This document shows, piece after piece, positions 34,756 through 44,030 of a DNA stretch of 64,000 bases; the first letter of the stretch is position 1; each line of letters starts with the position of its first letter. Source of the DNA: Ottowia thiooxydans DSM 14619 (lineage in GTDB: Bacteria > Pseudomonadota > Gammaproteobacteria > Burkholderiales > Burkholderiaceae_C); NCBI RefSeq assembly GCF_000422885.1, contig NZ_AUGX01000011.1:248001-312000 (forward strand). The letters are read 5' to 3'. Position numbers and translations under genes: made by a program. The notes below the pieces were generated by a model. That model searched no databases. It was not told the DNA's origin and was given only the letters and a program-made list of their open reading frames with translations.

Positions 34756-35610
34756 TCAATGTACGCGGTCGCTGAGTTGCGACCATACGGGAGTGAGCCC
34801 CGCGGGTAATGGGGGAAGTTTGCCAAGATCGACATGGCTCTCGGTGGGGCTATGAAAATCGCTGCCACGCGAGGCCAGTAAATCCATTTCGCGTGCCATA
34901 TCTGCATACCGCAGTGCCTCGGCAGATGAATGGCTTCCTGTGACCACCTCCACGCCCAGCCCGCCGTGCTGTTTGAACTCAGAAAACAATGCGTATTCAA
35001 CCGTGGGCGAGAAATGGTAGCGGGCAGGATGTGCGATGACTGCAATGCCGCCACCCTGGGTGATCCACTGGACGGCATCGCCCAGTTTGGCCCAGCGATG
35101 CTCTACATAGCCCGGTTTGCCCTCAGTGAGATATTTACGAAATACTTCGGAGGTGTCGCGACATACGCCGGTTTCAACCAGAAACCGGGCGAAATGCGTG
35201 CGTGAGATCAGCTTTGGATTTCCTGCGTGCTTGAGAGCGCCTTCATAGGCACCATGGATACCCACTTTGGCCAGTTGATTGCTCATTTCCAGCGCGCGAG
35301 GCCCACGGCCATCGCGTGTATCCGCCAAGCCTTCAACCATACGCGGATTGGTGTGATCAAAGCCCAGGCCCACGATATGTACCGTGGTGTCCGCAAAAGT
35401 CACTGAAATCTCTACCCCGGTGAGGTATTTCAACCCTTCAGCCTGAGCAGCCTCCAGCGCCCGCTGCTGGCCACCAATTTCATCATGGTCGGTCAATGCC
35501 CATAGCTCTACCCCATTGGCTTTGGCTCTGGCGGCCAGAACCTCGGGTTCAAGGGTGCCGTCGGAGACGGTGGAATGGCAATGGAGGTCGGCGTTAATTT
35601 GAAGAGTCAC
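34756..35610 (-). CDS. PHP-domain phosphoesterase (RNase AM/YciV-like)
   Basis: 284 residues from a GTG start. Metal ligands: DLHCHSTVSDG (residues 8-18), LTDHDE near 39, E in LTGVEIS, H near 195 in VIAHPARYHF, and GSDFHS near 249. E. coli YciV hydrolyses 3'-phosphorylated nucleotides and trims the 5' ends of rRNA; the same reaction is plausible. First gene of the run PHP, yciO-like, M50, trpS. Confidence 0.92.
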   Translation of the reverse strand: MTLQINADLHCHSTVSDGTLEPEVLAARAKANGVELWALTDHDEIGGQQRALEAAQAEGLKYLTGVEISVTFADTTVHIVGLGFDHTNPRMVEGLADTRDGRGPRALEMSNQLAKVGIHGAYEGALKHAGNPKLISRTHFARFLVETGVCRDTSEVFRKYLTEGKPGYVEHRWAKLGDAVQWITQGGGIAVIAHPARYHFSPTVEYALFSEFKQHGGLGVEVVTGSHSSAEALRYADMAREMDLLASRGSDFHSPTESHVDLGKLPPLPAGLTPVWSQLSDRVH

Positions 35611-35647
35611 AGCTCCATTCTATGAGTCTGCACCTTTGAACGTGTTC

Positions 35648-37057
35648 TCACGTTAATGGCCAATCCTGCTGGGGTCCACGCAATTGCTCGAAAGCCCGTG
35701 CTATTTGGAGCACACCGAGGTCATCAAAGCGCTGGCCAGCGATCTGCAAGCCGATCGGCCAAAGCTTGCCATCGCCCGTAGCTGAGTCGGCATATCCGCA
35801 GTTGACTGAGATAGCCGGCTGCTCGCCCATGTTGAAAGGCACCGTGAAGCCTATGTGCTCCAAACCGTGCAGCGGGTCGTTGGTGGGAGATGCCCAATCG
35901 AATGGTGCCGGGCCCACTGGTGAGGTCGGTGACAACACATAATCAAATTCCTGGAGCGCTGCTTGAGTGGCTACCCGCGTGGCGTGGGTGGCGCTGAAAG
36001 CGCGGAAAACGTCGGGGCCGCTCATGCCGCGCGCACTCTCAGCCCATTCGCGGATGACGGGCAAGGCGGCCGCCCGGGTTTCAGGGGTCAGTGCATCGAG
36101 ATCGAGCATCGAACGCATGCGCCAAAAATGGTCCAGGCCTGAGAGGAGTTCAGGCGTCATGATCGGCCTCATGCGCGTGACTACCGCACCTTTTTCCTCG
36201 AAAAGATGCGCGGCATGTTCGACGGCTGCGCGGATGGCTGGCTCCACGGGCAGGCCGCAGCCGGCGTCCAGCCATAGGCCGATGCGCACCCCCGCCAGCG
36301 ATTTTTCTTGCCGCCATACCAGCGACCAGTCTATGGCTTGGGCAGGCAAGGCCATGCAATCTCTAGCGTCTGGGCGACTCAGCACCTGCATCAGCAAAGC
36401 CGCGTCGGCGACCGTGCGGGTCATGGGGCCGGCAGCGCGCCCCATGTAGGGGGGATCGATGGGTACGCGACCCAAGCTTGGCTTCAGCCCGACAATACCG
36501 CACCACCCGGCGGGAAGCCTGATGGAGCCGCCTATGTCCGTGCCCAGGTGCAGAGGGCCGTACCCCGCTGCGGCTGCCGTGCCGGCGCCTGCGCTGGAGC
36601 CCCCGGGTGTGCGTGTCATGTCCCAGGGGTTGCGCGCAATGGCGTGGAAGGTGGAGAGCCCGGAGGACAGCATGCCGTAATCGGGCATGGTGGTCTTGCA
36701 GACGATGACTGCACCGGCCTCACGCACCCTAGCGGCTGGTGGTGCGTCTTCTGGCGCGGGGGTCAGCGTCACGGCTTTGGTACCCAGCGGCATGGGATCG
36801 CCCCGGGTGGCAATGTTGTCCTTGATCGTAATCGGCACCCCGTCCAGAGCGCCGCACGGTTCTCCCTTGAGCCAGCGCGCTTCCGAGATTCGAGCTTGTT
36901 CGAGTGCTGCGTCTTGCCGCAGCAGGAAGGTGGCCGCAAGCTGCGGCTCCCAGCGTTCGATCTGCCCCAGTACTGACTGCGTCACCTCGACCGGGGAAAA
37001 CTCCCCGGCCTTGTAGCCCGCGATCAGTTCATGGGCGGAGAGTTCATGCAAGGCCAT
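35648..37057 (-). CDS. Amidase signature family hydrolase
   Basis: 469 residues. The Ser-cisSer-Lys triad is visible: K in GVPITIKDNIATRG (near 77), the cis-serine in TPGGSSAGAGTAAAAGYG and the nucleophile in LGTDIGGSIRLPAGWCG. These cytoplasmic enzymes hydrolyse amides to acids and ammonia. As last gene of an ABC peptide-transport operon (receptor 20 bases upstream) it probably hydrolyses an imported amide. It is too short to be a full allophanate hydrolase and lacks GatB/GatC partners, so it is not the tRNA amidotransferase. Confidence 0.92.
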   Translation of the reverse strand: MALHELSAHELIAGYKAGEFSPVEVTQSVLGQIERWEPQLAATFLLRQDAALEQARISEARWLKGEPCGALDGVPITIKDNIATRGDPMPLGTKAVTLTPAPEDAPPAARVREAGAVIVCKTTMPDYGMLSSGLSTFHAIARNPWDMTRTPGGSSAGAGTAAAAGYGPLHLGTDIGGSIRLPAGWCGIVGLKPSLGRVPIDPPYMGRAAGPMTRTVADAALLMQVLSRPDARDCMALPAQAIDWSLVWRQEKSLAGVRIGLWLDAGCGLPVEPAIRAAVEHAAHLFEEKGAVVTRMRPIMTPELLSGLDHFWRMRSMLDLDALTPETRAAALPVIREWAESARGMSGPDVFRAFSATHATRVATQAALQEFDYVLSPTSPVGPAPFDWASPTNDPLHGLEHIGFTVPFNMGEQPAISVNCGYADSATGDGKLWPIGLQIAGQRFDDLGVLQIARAFEQLRGPQQDWPLT

Positions 37058-37077
37058 GCGAGGGAGTCCCTTTTTTG

Positions 37078-38562
37078 TCAGGTCCAGCTAAGTGCTGCCA
37101 GATCGTTGACGAACACAGGCATGTCTTTCCAAAGGCCTGTCAAGCGGCGGTTGGCCACCGTCAACCATTGTGGCTGATAGAGCCAGGTCAGCACGGAGTC
37201 GTCTGCCAGCATCTTCTGAGCATCACCCAGAAGCTTGTTGCGTTCGGCCAGATTGGGCGTGGTTTTTATTTTGTCGAACAGCGTGTTGAATTTGGGATTG
37301 TTGTAGCCCCAGTAGTAATCTGATTTGGTGAAATTGACCAAGTCAAACGGCTCCACGTGGCTGATGATGGTCATGTCGTAGTTATGCGACCCCCCATAGG
37401 TGTTGGCAAGCCACTGCGCCCATTCCACGTTCTGCACCTTGGCGGTGATGCCTATCTTGGCCAACTGCGCCACGATGACTTCACCGCCCTGACGCGCGTA
37501 AGGGGGAGGGGGCAGCACCAGACTCAACTCCAGCGGCGTGGTGATGCCCGCTTCCTTTAGCAGTGCACGAGCTTTTTCCGGGTTGTAGGGGTTGATGCCC
37601 GTGGTGTCTATATAACCTGCAGCGCCCGGTGCATAGTGGCTGCCTATGGCTACACCAAAACCATCACCCGCGCCGGAGATCACCGCTTTGCGGTCAATGG
37701 CAGCTGCAATGGCGCGCCGCACGCGCACGTCACTCAAGGGTTTCTTCGCGTTGTTAAGGGCCAGTACGGTCTTGGCGCGCGAGCCGCTCACAATGGTTTG
37801 CAGACGCGAATTCGCTTTGAACTGAGCGGCGCCCCGCGGCGTTACGCGCACAAAGGCGTCTACATCACCTGACAGCACAGAGGCCACCTGGGCCGCTGGA
37901 TCGCTGATGAAGCGAAACGTAGCGCGCTTGATCCGGATGGCGCCGGGATTGCGGTAGGTGGGTGAGGCGCGCAAACTAATTGACGAGCCTTTGCTCCAGC
38001 GATCCAGAACGTAAGGGCCCGTGCCGACCGGGGTTGCATTGTTCGTAGTAACGCTCTTGGGCTCAACGATGACAGACGTTGCCTGGCCCATATAGAACAG
38101 GAAATCCGGATCGGGCTCCTTGTTGATGATGACCAGCGTGTGTTCATCGACCACGCGGACACTTTCCATGGAAGCGAAAGTGCGCTTGTCCTTGTTGGTG
38201 CTTTTCTCGCCACCCGCGCGCTCAAAGCTGAATTTCACGGTAGACGCGTTGAGGGGTTCTCCGTTACTGAATTTCACTCCCTTGCGCAGGTAAAACGTAT
38301 AGGTGCGCAGATCGGGCGAAACTTCCCAACGCTCGGCCAGCAAAGGCGTGACGCTGCCGTTGGCATTGATCTTGGTGAGCGTTTCCAGAATGTTGTATTG
38401 CACGATCTCGGCAATAGCCGAAGCAGCGCCAGCTGTGGGATCCAGGCCTGGCGGCTCAAGTGTGATGCCCATGACCACCGAATTCTTGTTGGCCTGAGCG
38501 AAGGCAGGCTGGCCTACAAGCGCGACAGCGGGGATAGACAAGGCAAATGCGCGGCGTTTCAT
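37078..38562 (-). CDS. Peptide/nickel-type ABC transporter substrate-binding protein
   Basis: 494 residues with a signal peptide (MKRRAFALSIPAVALVGQPAFA, cleaved before QANKN). It belongs to the DppA/OppA fold: VTPLLAERWEVSPDLRTYTFYLRKGVKFSNGEPLNA near 68-104 is the family signature. It should capture a peptide or similar ligand in the periplasm for the permeases and ATPases of the same operon. The receptor precedes the amidase and follows the second ATPase after an 81-base gap. Confidence 0.92.
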   Translation of the reverse strand: MKRRAFALSIPAVALVGQPAFAQANKNSVVMGITLEPPGLDPTAGAASAIAEIVQYNILETLTKINANGSVTPLLAERWEVSPDLRTYTFYLRKGVKFSNGEPLNASTVKFSFERAGGEKSTNKDKRTFASMESVRVVDEHTLVIINKEPDPDFLFYMGQATSVIVEPKSVTTNNATPVGTGPYVLDRWSKGSSISLRASPTYRNPGAIRIKRATFRFISDPAAQVASVLSGDVDAFVRVTPRGAAQFKANSRLQTIVSGSRAKTVLALNNAKKPLSDVRVRRAIAAAIDRKAVISGAGDGFGVAIGSHYAPGAAGYIDTTGINPYNPEKARALLKEAGITTPLELSLVLPPPPYARQGGEVIVAQLAKIGITAKVQNVEWAQWLANTYGGSHNYDMTIISHVEPFDLVNFTKSDYYWGYNNPKFNTLFDKIKTTPNLAERNKLLGDAQKMLADDSVLTWLYQPQWLTVANRRLTGLWKDMPVFVNDLAALSWT

Positions 38563-38643
38563 CTTCGTGAGTCTCCTGATCTGGCGTGAGAGTAAAACTG
38601 TGTGGACGATCTATCCGGGGTCGTTCTACGGGCGCATCGTAGC

Positions 38644-39471
38644 CTATCGGAGTGCGAATTCGCCGGTTGAAAGATCCGGCACAGACTCCAGCAAAGTTTG
38701 GGTGTATTGATGTTTGGGTTCACTCAGAACTTGTCGTACCGGGCCTTGTTCTACGATCAGGCCGTCCTTCATTACGGCCACGTCTGCACAGAGATGGCTC
38801 ACCACTGCCAGGTCATGGCTGATGAAGAGGAAAGTTACCCCTTGCTGGTCGCGCAGATCCGCCATCAGGTTGAGCACCTGTGCTTGCACGGAAACATCCA
38901 GAGCGCTGACGGCTTCGTCGGCAACGATTAGTTTGGGCTGCGTCACGATGGCGCGAGCGATGGCGATGCGCTGGCGCTGGCCCCCAGAAAACTGGTGCGG
39001 ATACAGATCCAGCATATCAGCGCGAAGGCCCACAGATTCGAGCGCGGTGGCGGCGCGCTCCCGTTGCTGTGCCTGGGTTAGCCGCTCCGTTGCGGATAGT
39101 GGCTCCGTCACGGTACGCCATACCGTCAGACGTGGATCCAGTGAACCGTATGGATCTTGGAAAATCATCTGGAAGTCGCGCCGCGCCACACGTAAATCGC
39201 TGGCAGACAGGGCATTCAAATCACGCCCTTCAAAGCGAACCGTTCCGCTGTCAGGCCGCTCCAGCGCCATGGCCAGGCGCGCCAGCGTGCTCTTGCCAGA
39301 GCCTGATTCCCCCACAATGCCCATGCTGCGGCCGGCTTGAATGTTGAGTGAGACGCCTCGCAGCGCTTGTACGGCTCTTTGAGGCTTGAACAGTGACTCT
39401 CTTGGCAGGGTGTAGCTGCGGGTGAGGTCCGTCATCTCAAGCAGTCCGGGAGGTTTACTTATGTCTGCCAT
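38644..39471 (-). CDS. Peptide-type ABC transporter ATP-binding protein (DppF/OppF type)
   Basis: 275 residues. Walker A GIVGESGSGKSTLARLA, Q-loop MIFQDPYGSLDPR, signature QFSGGQRQRIAIARA, Walker B KLIVADEAVSALDVS and switch histidine in FISHDLAVV. The oligopeptide ABC C-terminal tail is short (ends LLESVPDLSTGEF), consistent with a DppF-type subunit. It starts five bases after the preceding ATPase gene. Confidence 0.94.
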   Translation of the reverse strand: MADISKPPGLLEMTDLTRSYTLPRESLFKPQRAVQALRGVSLNIQAGRSMGIVGESGSGKSTLARLAMALERPDSGTVRFEGRDLNALSASDLRVARRDFQMIFQDPYGSLDPRLTVWRTVTEPLSATERLTQAQQRERAATALESVGLRADMLDLYPHQFSGGQRQRIAIARAIVTQPKLIVADEAVSALDVSVQAQVLNLMADLRDQQGVTFLFISHDLAVVSHLCADVAVMKDGLIVEQGPVRQVLSEPKHQYTQTLLESVPDLSTGEFALR

Positions 39472-39475
39472 GCCC

Positions 39476-40477
39476 TCAGCCTCTCGTGAAAGCGCTTGGT
39501 TTCATCGCCTCAGCTACTCCGCAGCGTACGCGATGACGGTCTGAAAGCGCTATTTCAGGTGGCGCTTCAGTGTGGCAAGCAGGTTGAGCGAACGTGCAGC
39601 GTGCCGCGAAAGCGCAGCCTGTGGGCATATGAAAGAGATCGGGTACGGAGCCCGGGATCGTGGGAAGGCGTGCACTGCGGTGCGCTACCAGCCTGTGAGC
39701 AAGACTTGGGCGTGCGGCCAGAAGTCCGCGCGAATAGGGGTGAGCCGGGCGGGTAAAGATTTCCGCAGTTGGGCCGCTCTCAATGACGTGGCCCGCATAC
39801 ATCACCAGCACACGTTGCACGTTCTGCGCGATAACGCCCAAATCGTGTGAAATCAGAATGAGCGCCATCCCGCGTTCAGCGACCAGTTCCGCAATCAACC
39901 GCAGAACCTGTTTTTGCACGGTGACATCCAACGCCGTGGTGGGCTCATCGGCAATCAGCACATCCGGGTCTGCAGCCAGGGCCATGGCAATCATGATGCG
40001 CTGACGCTGCCCACCTGAGAACTGATGCGGGAAACTGTCAATCCGTTTGGCTGGTTCCGGAATGCCCACGCGCTCCATCAGTCCCATGGTTTTTCGGCGA
40101 GCAGCATCTGCGTCCATTCCCAGGTGCAGGCGCATAGGTTCGGCAATCTGAATGCCTACGCGGTGCACAGGATTCAGCGCCGTCATGGGTTCCTGGAAGA
40201 TCATCGCCATGCGCCGGCCACGCAGAGCCCGCCAGGCGCTATCACGCAATCCCACCAGTTCCTCACCGTTTAACCGGATGCTGCCATTCACCGTTCCATT
40301 GCCTGGCGCTAATCCCATCAAAGCGAGCGCGGTCATCGATTTCCCACAGCCGGACTCGCCGACCAGCCCCAGCGTTTCACCACGATCCAACGTGAAGTTC
40401 GTGTCGCGAACCGCCGTTGCGGTGCCACGGTGGGTGCGCAAATCGACACGCAGTCGAGAGGCTTCGAGTAAAGGCAT
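39476..40477 (-). CDS. Peptide-type ABC transporter ATP-binding protein (DppD/OppD type)
   Basis: 333 residues. Walker A GLVGESGCGKSMTALA, Q-loop MIFQEPMTALNPVH, signature QFSGGQRQRIMIAMA, Walker B DVLIADEPTTALDVT, switch LISHDLG. The C-terminal extension carries CAFAARCTFAQPACHTEAP, a cysteine-rich tail that in DppD/OppD relatives can hold an Fe-S cluster. It partners the following ATPase. Confidence 0.94.
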   Translation of the reverse strand: MPLLEASRLRVDLRTHRGTATAVRDTNFTLDRGETLGLVGESGCGKSMTALALMGLAPGNGTVNGSIRLNGEELVGLRDSAWRALRGRRMAMIFQEPMTALNPVHRVGIQIAEPMRLHLGMDADAARRKTMGLMERVGIPEPAKRIDSFPHQFSGGQRQRIMIAMALAADPDVLIADEPTTALDVTVQKQVLRLIAELVAERGMALILISHDLGVIAQNVQRVLVMYAGHVIESGPTAEIFTRPAHPYSRGLLAARPSLAHRLVAHRSARLPTIPGSVPDLFHMPTGCAFAARCTFAQPACHTEAPPEIALSDRHRVRCGVAEAMKPSAFTRG

Positions 40478-40565
40478 CAGTTTTTTGTGTTGGCTTGTTC
40501 AATCATGATCGAACCAAGGGGACATCCATATTCACTGCTCAATAATTGTGTGAAGCTTCGAGAGC

Positions 40566-41426
40566 CTACGCGAGCCTCTTATCGAGCAAATCGCGCAATC
40601 CATCTCCCATAAGATTGAGCCCCAATACCGCAAGGGCAATCGCCAACCCTGGCCACACGGCCAGCATCGGGGTTTGGAACATCAACGTCTGGGCCTCGGC
40701 CAACATCCTGCCCCAGCTTGGCTGAGGTGGCTGGGTGCCCAGACCCAGATACGACAAGGCCGCTTCGGCGAGGATGGCGATGGCAAAGCGAATAGTGGCT
40801 TGTACGATCAGCACCGCAAGGATATTGGGCAGCACGTGCTGCCAGGTGATGGCCCAGGCGCCTTTGCCGCAGGCGCGGGCAGCTAGCACGTAGTCTCTGG
40901 TCCAAATGGCATTGGCTGAGGCTCGCGTGATGCGTGCGAAGGTGGGAATGTTGTAGATGCCGATGGCAATGATGGCGTTGACGATTCCCGGTCCGTACAC
41001 GGCGGTCAGCATGATGGCGGTGAGGATGGCCGGAAAGGCCAGGCCGAAATCGCATACGCGCATGATCAGCTCCTCCACCCACCCGCGTCTCGCGGAGGCC
41101 AGCAGGCCTAGAGCGGTGCCCACCACCAGACCAATGCTGACGGCGATCACGCCAACGAGTATGGAGGCACGCGCGCCCACCAGTAGCAGCGAGCCCACGT
41201 CGCGCCCGAACGCATCGGTGCCTAGCCAGTGCTTCACGCTTGGAGGCAGGAGCTTGGCATCCATGTCGATTTCAAACACGGAGTAGGGTGTCCAGAAATA
41301 GGAAAGCAGGGCGGCCAGCAGAAGCCACAGGGCGAGTGCGCCACCGATGACGAACCCCGGGTGCCGGCGGGCACGGTGCCAGAAGCTTGGTGCGGCGCCG
41401 GAAAGCGCGAAAGCAGAGCTCGTCAT
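40566..41426 (-). CDS. Peptide-type ABC transporter permease (DppC type)
   Basis: 286 residues from the ATG at 41426, overlapping the upstream permease stop as ATGA. An N-terminal helix (FVIGGALALWLLLAALLSYF) precedes the five-helix transport domain; the EAA-type coupling loop is ARACGKGAWAITWQHVLPN. It ends in GDGLRDLLDKRLA, the usual end of DppC. Pairs with the DppB-type protein. Confidence 0.93.
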   Translation of the reverse strand: MTSSAFALSGAAPSFWHRARRHPGFVIGGALALWLLLAALLSYFWTPYSVFEIDMDAKLLPPSVKHWLGTDAFGRDVGSLLLVGARASILVGVIAVSIGLVVGTALGLLASARRGWVEELIMRVCDFGLAFPAILTAIMLTAVYGPGIVNAIIAIGIYNIPTFARITRASANAIWTRDYVLAARACGKGAWAITWQHVLPNILAVLIVQATIRFAIAILAEAALSYLGLGTQPPQPSWGRMLAEAQTLMFQTPMLAVWPGLAIALAVLGLNLMGDGLRDLLDKRLA

Positions 41427-42391
41427 ACTTCGCTGGCCCTGACCCGCGGGTCGATTTCTGCATACAACAGATCGACGAGGAAGTTCACCACCACCACCAT
41501 GGCGGCCAACAGCATGACGCAATTGCGCACCACGATCAGATCACGATTGGCGATGCTCTGAAAAATCAGCCGGCCAAGCCCTGGAAGGTAAAACACACTC
41601 TCCACCACAATAGTGCCCGCCAGCAATTCTGAAAATTGCATGCCCATGACCGTAATGACAGGGATCATGGCGTTGCGAAGCACATGGCCCCAAAGTGTGG
41701 CGCGCTGCGATAAGCCCTTGGCGCGAGCGGTTCGCACAAAATCTTCACGCAGCACCTCCAGCACCGCTGAACGGCAAAACCGGGCCAATATGGCGGCCTG
41801 AACCACCGCCAAGGCAGTGGCGGGAAGAATAAGGGCCTTGAACCCTTCCCAGAGACCTAGCCAGAAACCGTCTTCGAAATACCAACCGTCAAAGCCTCCA
41901 GCCGAGAACCACTGCAACTTCACCGAAAAAAGCAGGATCAGCAGAATCGCGAACCAGAAGTTGGGAATGGCAATGCCTATCTGCGCAAGCGTCATGAGGC
42001 CTATATCGCCCGCACGATTGTGGTTGGAGGCTGCGTAGATACCCACCACCAGCGCCAGGACGGTGGTCAGCAGCATGGCCATGAGCGCGAGCGGTACCGT
42101 GAGGGCAAGGCGCTCGGCGATAAGTTCAGATACGGGGGAGCCGTAGACATAGGAGAGGCCCATGTCGCCACGAACCAATCCACTGATCCAATGGAAATAG
42201 CGCTCTAGCGCTGGCTGATCAAGACCTAGTTCAATCGACTTGGCGATTACCGCTGCGGGGTCGGCATCTGGCCCCATGAGCACCTGGGCCGCGTTGCCGG
42301 GCAGGATTTCAAGTACGGAAAACACGATGACCGATGTGGCCGCCAGGGTGGCGAGCAGGGTCAGGACGCGTTTTAAGAGGAAGAAGCTCAT
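41423..42391 (-). CDS. Peptide-type ABC transporter permease (DppB type)
   Basis: 322 residues, the first gene of the operon. N-terminal helix LTLLATLAATSVIVFSVLEILPGNAA, six further helices, and the coupling loop TARAKGLSQRATLWGHVLRNAMIPV. The opening FLLKRVLTLLATLAATSVIVF is standard for DppB. The promoter should lie between 42391 and 42507, shared with the divergent ferredoxin gene. Confidence 0.93.
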   Translation of the reverse strand: MSFFLLKRVLTLLATLAATSVIVFSVLEILPGNAAQVLMGPDADPAAVIAKSIELGLDQPALERYFHWISGLVRGDMGLSYVYGSPVSELIAERLALTVPLALMAMLLTTVLALVVGIYAASNHNRAGDIGLMTLAQIGIAIPNFWFAILLILLFSVKLQWFSAGGFDGWYFEDGFWLGLWEGFKALILPATALAVVQAAILARFCRSAVLEVLREDFVRTARAKGLSQRATLWGHVLRNAMIPVITVMGMQFSELLAGTIVVESVFYLPGLGRLIFQSIANRDLIVVRNCVMLLAAMVVVVNFLVDLLYAEIDPRVRASEV

Positions 42392-42468
42392 GGTTGCGCC
42401 GCATTATCAACACAAAGGGTAGCGGTTTTGCCAATCACTTGGGCCGAGGGAGGGCGCGAAGCGGATAA

Positions 42469-42768
<300 letters not shown>

Positions 42769-42788
42769 ACGCGCAGATCTCCGCAGGT

Positions 42789-43451
42789 CTACTCAGGGCG
42801 ACCCAACGCCGACTCAGGCTTGGCCGAATCTTCTTTCGCTGCTCCCGCAGCTTCTCGGCGGGGTGGTTTTTCCCTCGGCGGTTTTGAGGTGTGAATCAGC
42901 ACGGTCGCGGGGGCTATCTCGCCAGCAGCCAGCAGGGGGAGGGCTTTTGCAGATCGAGCCACGGCCTCCTCCACAGCGATGAGTTCATCTGCCGGTGGTT
43001 TTTTCAGCACCCAGCCCACCACCTGCGATTTGTCGCCCGGGTGGCCAACGCCCAGCCTCAGCCGCCAGTAATCGGAAGAGCCCAGCTGTGCATGGATATC
43101 CCGCAGGCCATTGTGGCCGGCGTGCCCGCCGCCTTTTTTTAGCTTGACCTGTCCAGGTGGAAGATCAAGTTCGTCGTGCGCGACCAGAATCTCTTCTGGA
43201 GCAATTTTGTAAAAACGCGCCAGTGCCGCCACCGATTTGCCAGACAAATTCATGAAAGTCTGGGGTTCCAGCAGCCAGAGAGTGCGCCCCTGTACATTCG
43301 TGCGTGCCACTTTTCCGTGGTATCCGCGCTCCATCACCAGATTGGCGCCCAGTGAGCGTGCCACGGCGTCAATCCACCAAAACCCGGCGTTATGCCGGGT
43401 ATCTTCATACTCAGGGCCTGGGTTGCCGAGGCCTACGAACAGCTTGATCAT
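42789..43451 (-). CDS. pth: Peptidyl-tRNA hydrolase
   Basis: 220 residues from the ATG at 43451; longer frames upstream are out of family. It releases tRNA from peptidyl-tRNA dropped by ribosomes. Motifs: [17 protein letters not shown] with the catalytic histidine, FMNLSGKSV, and [27 protein letters not shown]. The C-terminal 25 residues are a charged tail. The -10-like GATAAT on the reverse strand lies seven bases before the ATG, so the mRNA may be nearly leaderless. The start codon is part of an 18-bp sequence repeated at 52404. Confidence 0.96.
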   Translation of the reverse strand: MIKLFVGLGNPGPEYEDTRHNAGFWWIDAVARSLGANLVMERGYHGKVARTNVQGRTLWLLEPQTFMNLSGKSVAALARFYKIAPEEILVAHDELDLPPGQVKLKKGGGHAGHNGLRDIHAQLGSSDYWRLRLGVGHPGDKSQVVGWVLKKPPADELIAVEEAVARSAKALPLLAAGEIAPATVLIHTSKPPREKPPRREAAGAAKEDSAKPESALGRPE

Positions 43452-43466
43452 GTGGGGATTATCGGG
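43449..43466. repeat. 18-bp direct repeat, left copy, at the pth start
   Basis: CATGTGGGGATTATCGGG, identical to 52404-52421. On the coding strand of pth it contains the start codon and the preceding GATAATCCCC. The two copies bracket the 8.9-kb regulator/transporter/peptidase/aminotransferase block. Confidence 0.75.
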
Positions 43467-43560
43467 TGGTCTGTGAGGCGCGGCCGCTGGTTGCCTTCTT
43501 GCCAGCTTTTGGAGCGTTGGAACGGGGCTTACCGTTCTTGAAAAGGAGATTCTTCGACAC
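43459..43560 (-). CDS. Possible small basic protein of unknown kind
   Basis: From GTG 43560 to TAA 43459 the reverse strand encodes 33 residues ([14 protein letters not shown]..., very lysine- and arginine-rich), ending 8 bases before the pth ATG. The frame is open without a stop back to about 43690 but contains no ATG. It resembles the tail of a longer basic protein more than a complete gene. Treat as a possible gene remnant exposed by the insertion at this point. Confidence 0.25.
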   Translation of the reverse strand: MSKNLLFKNGKPRSNAPKAGKKATSGRASQTTR

Positions 43561-43574
43561 GATTGAGCACTCAT

Positions 43575-44030
43575 GCCGATGAGAACGACATGAGTCCAGT
43601 ATGTGCCGAAACTTCTTCAGAGCGAGAATTATGTGTATTGAGGTGTCGTCGACGGTGACGCTCTTTTTTACACGCCAATTTGGTGCCTCTCCTCACCCGC
43701 GATAACCATGCGCAGGCCTTAACACGTTGCTGAAATACTCCCCGAAGGTCCGGAAATTGGTTGCGCTTGGGGTGCCTAACCGATCAACCACCTAAAAAAA
43801 TCGCTTATAAGCCGTTTTACGAGGTCACTCTCGTTGGGTGCCAGTCGTCGCGACAGTATTTCAGCAGCCTGTTAAGCCCGCAGCGTCACAGAAACGAAGT
43901 GCACGCCCGTGATCGTGATTCGTACTGCGATCTATTCCCGAGAATCAACCATCCATTATTTGAACTGAGGAATCAATATGGCTTGCAAACAACTTGCTTC
44001 TATTTTTCAACGATATGAGCCGGGAGCACG
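43575..44030. other. Gene-poor boundary and promoter region of the inserted block
   Basis: About 455 bases with lower GC content than either neighbour and no convincing gene. An 85-codon forward frame (43761-44018) has composition and content unlike a protein family. The region presumably contains the promoter and operator of the LysR-type regulator that starts at 44031. Confidence 0.5.

Noticed and set aside
43761-44018. 85-codon forward open frame before the GcvA-like regulator
   Set aside because: No ribosome binding site, no family, composition like noncoding DNA.
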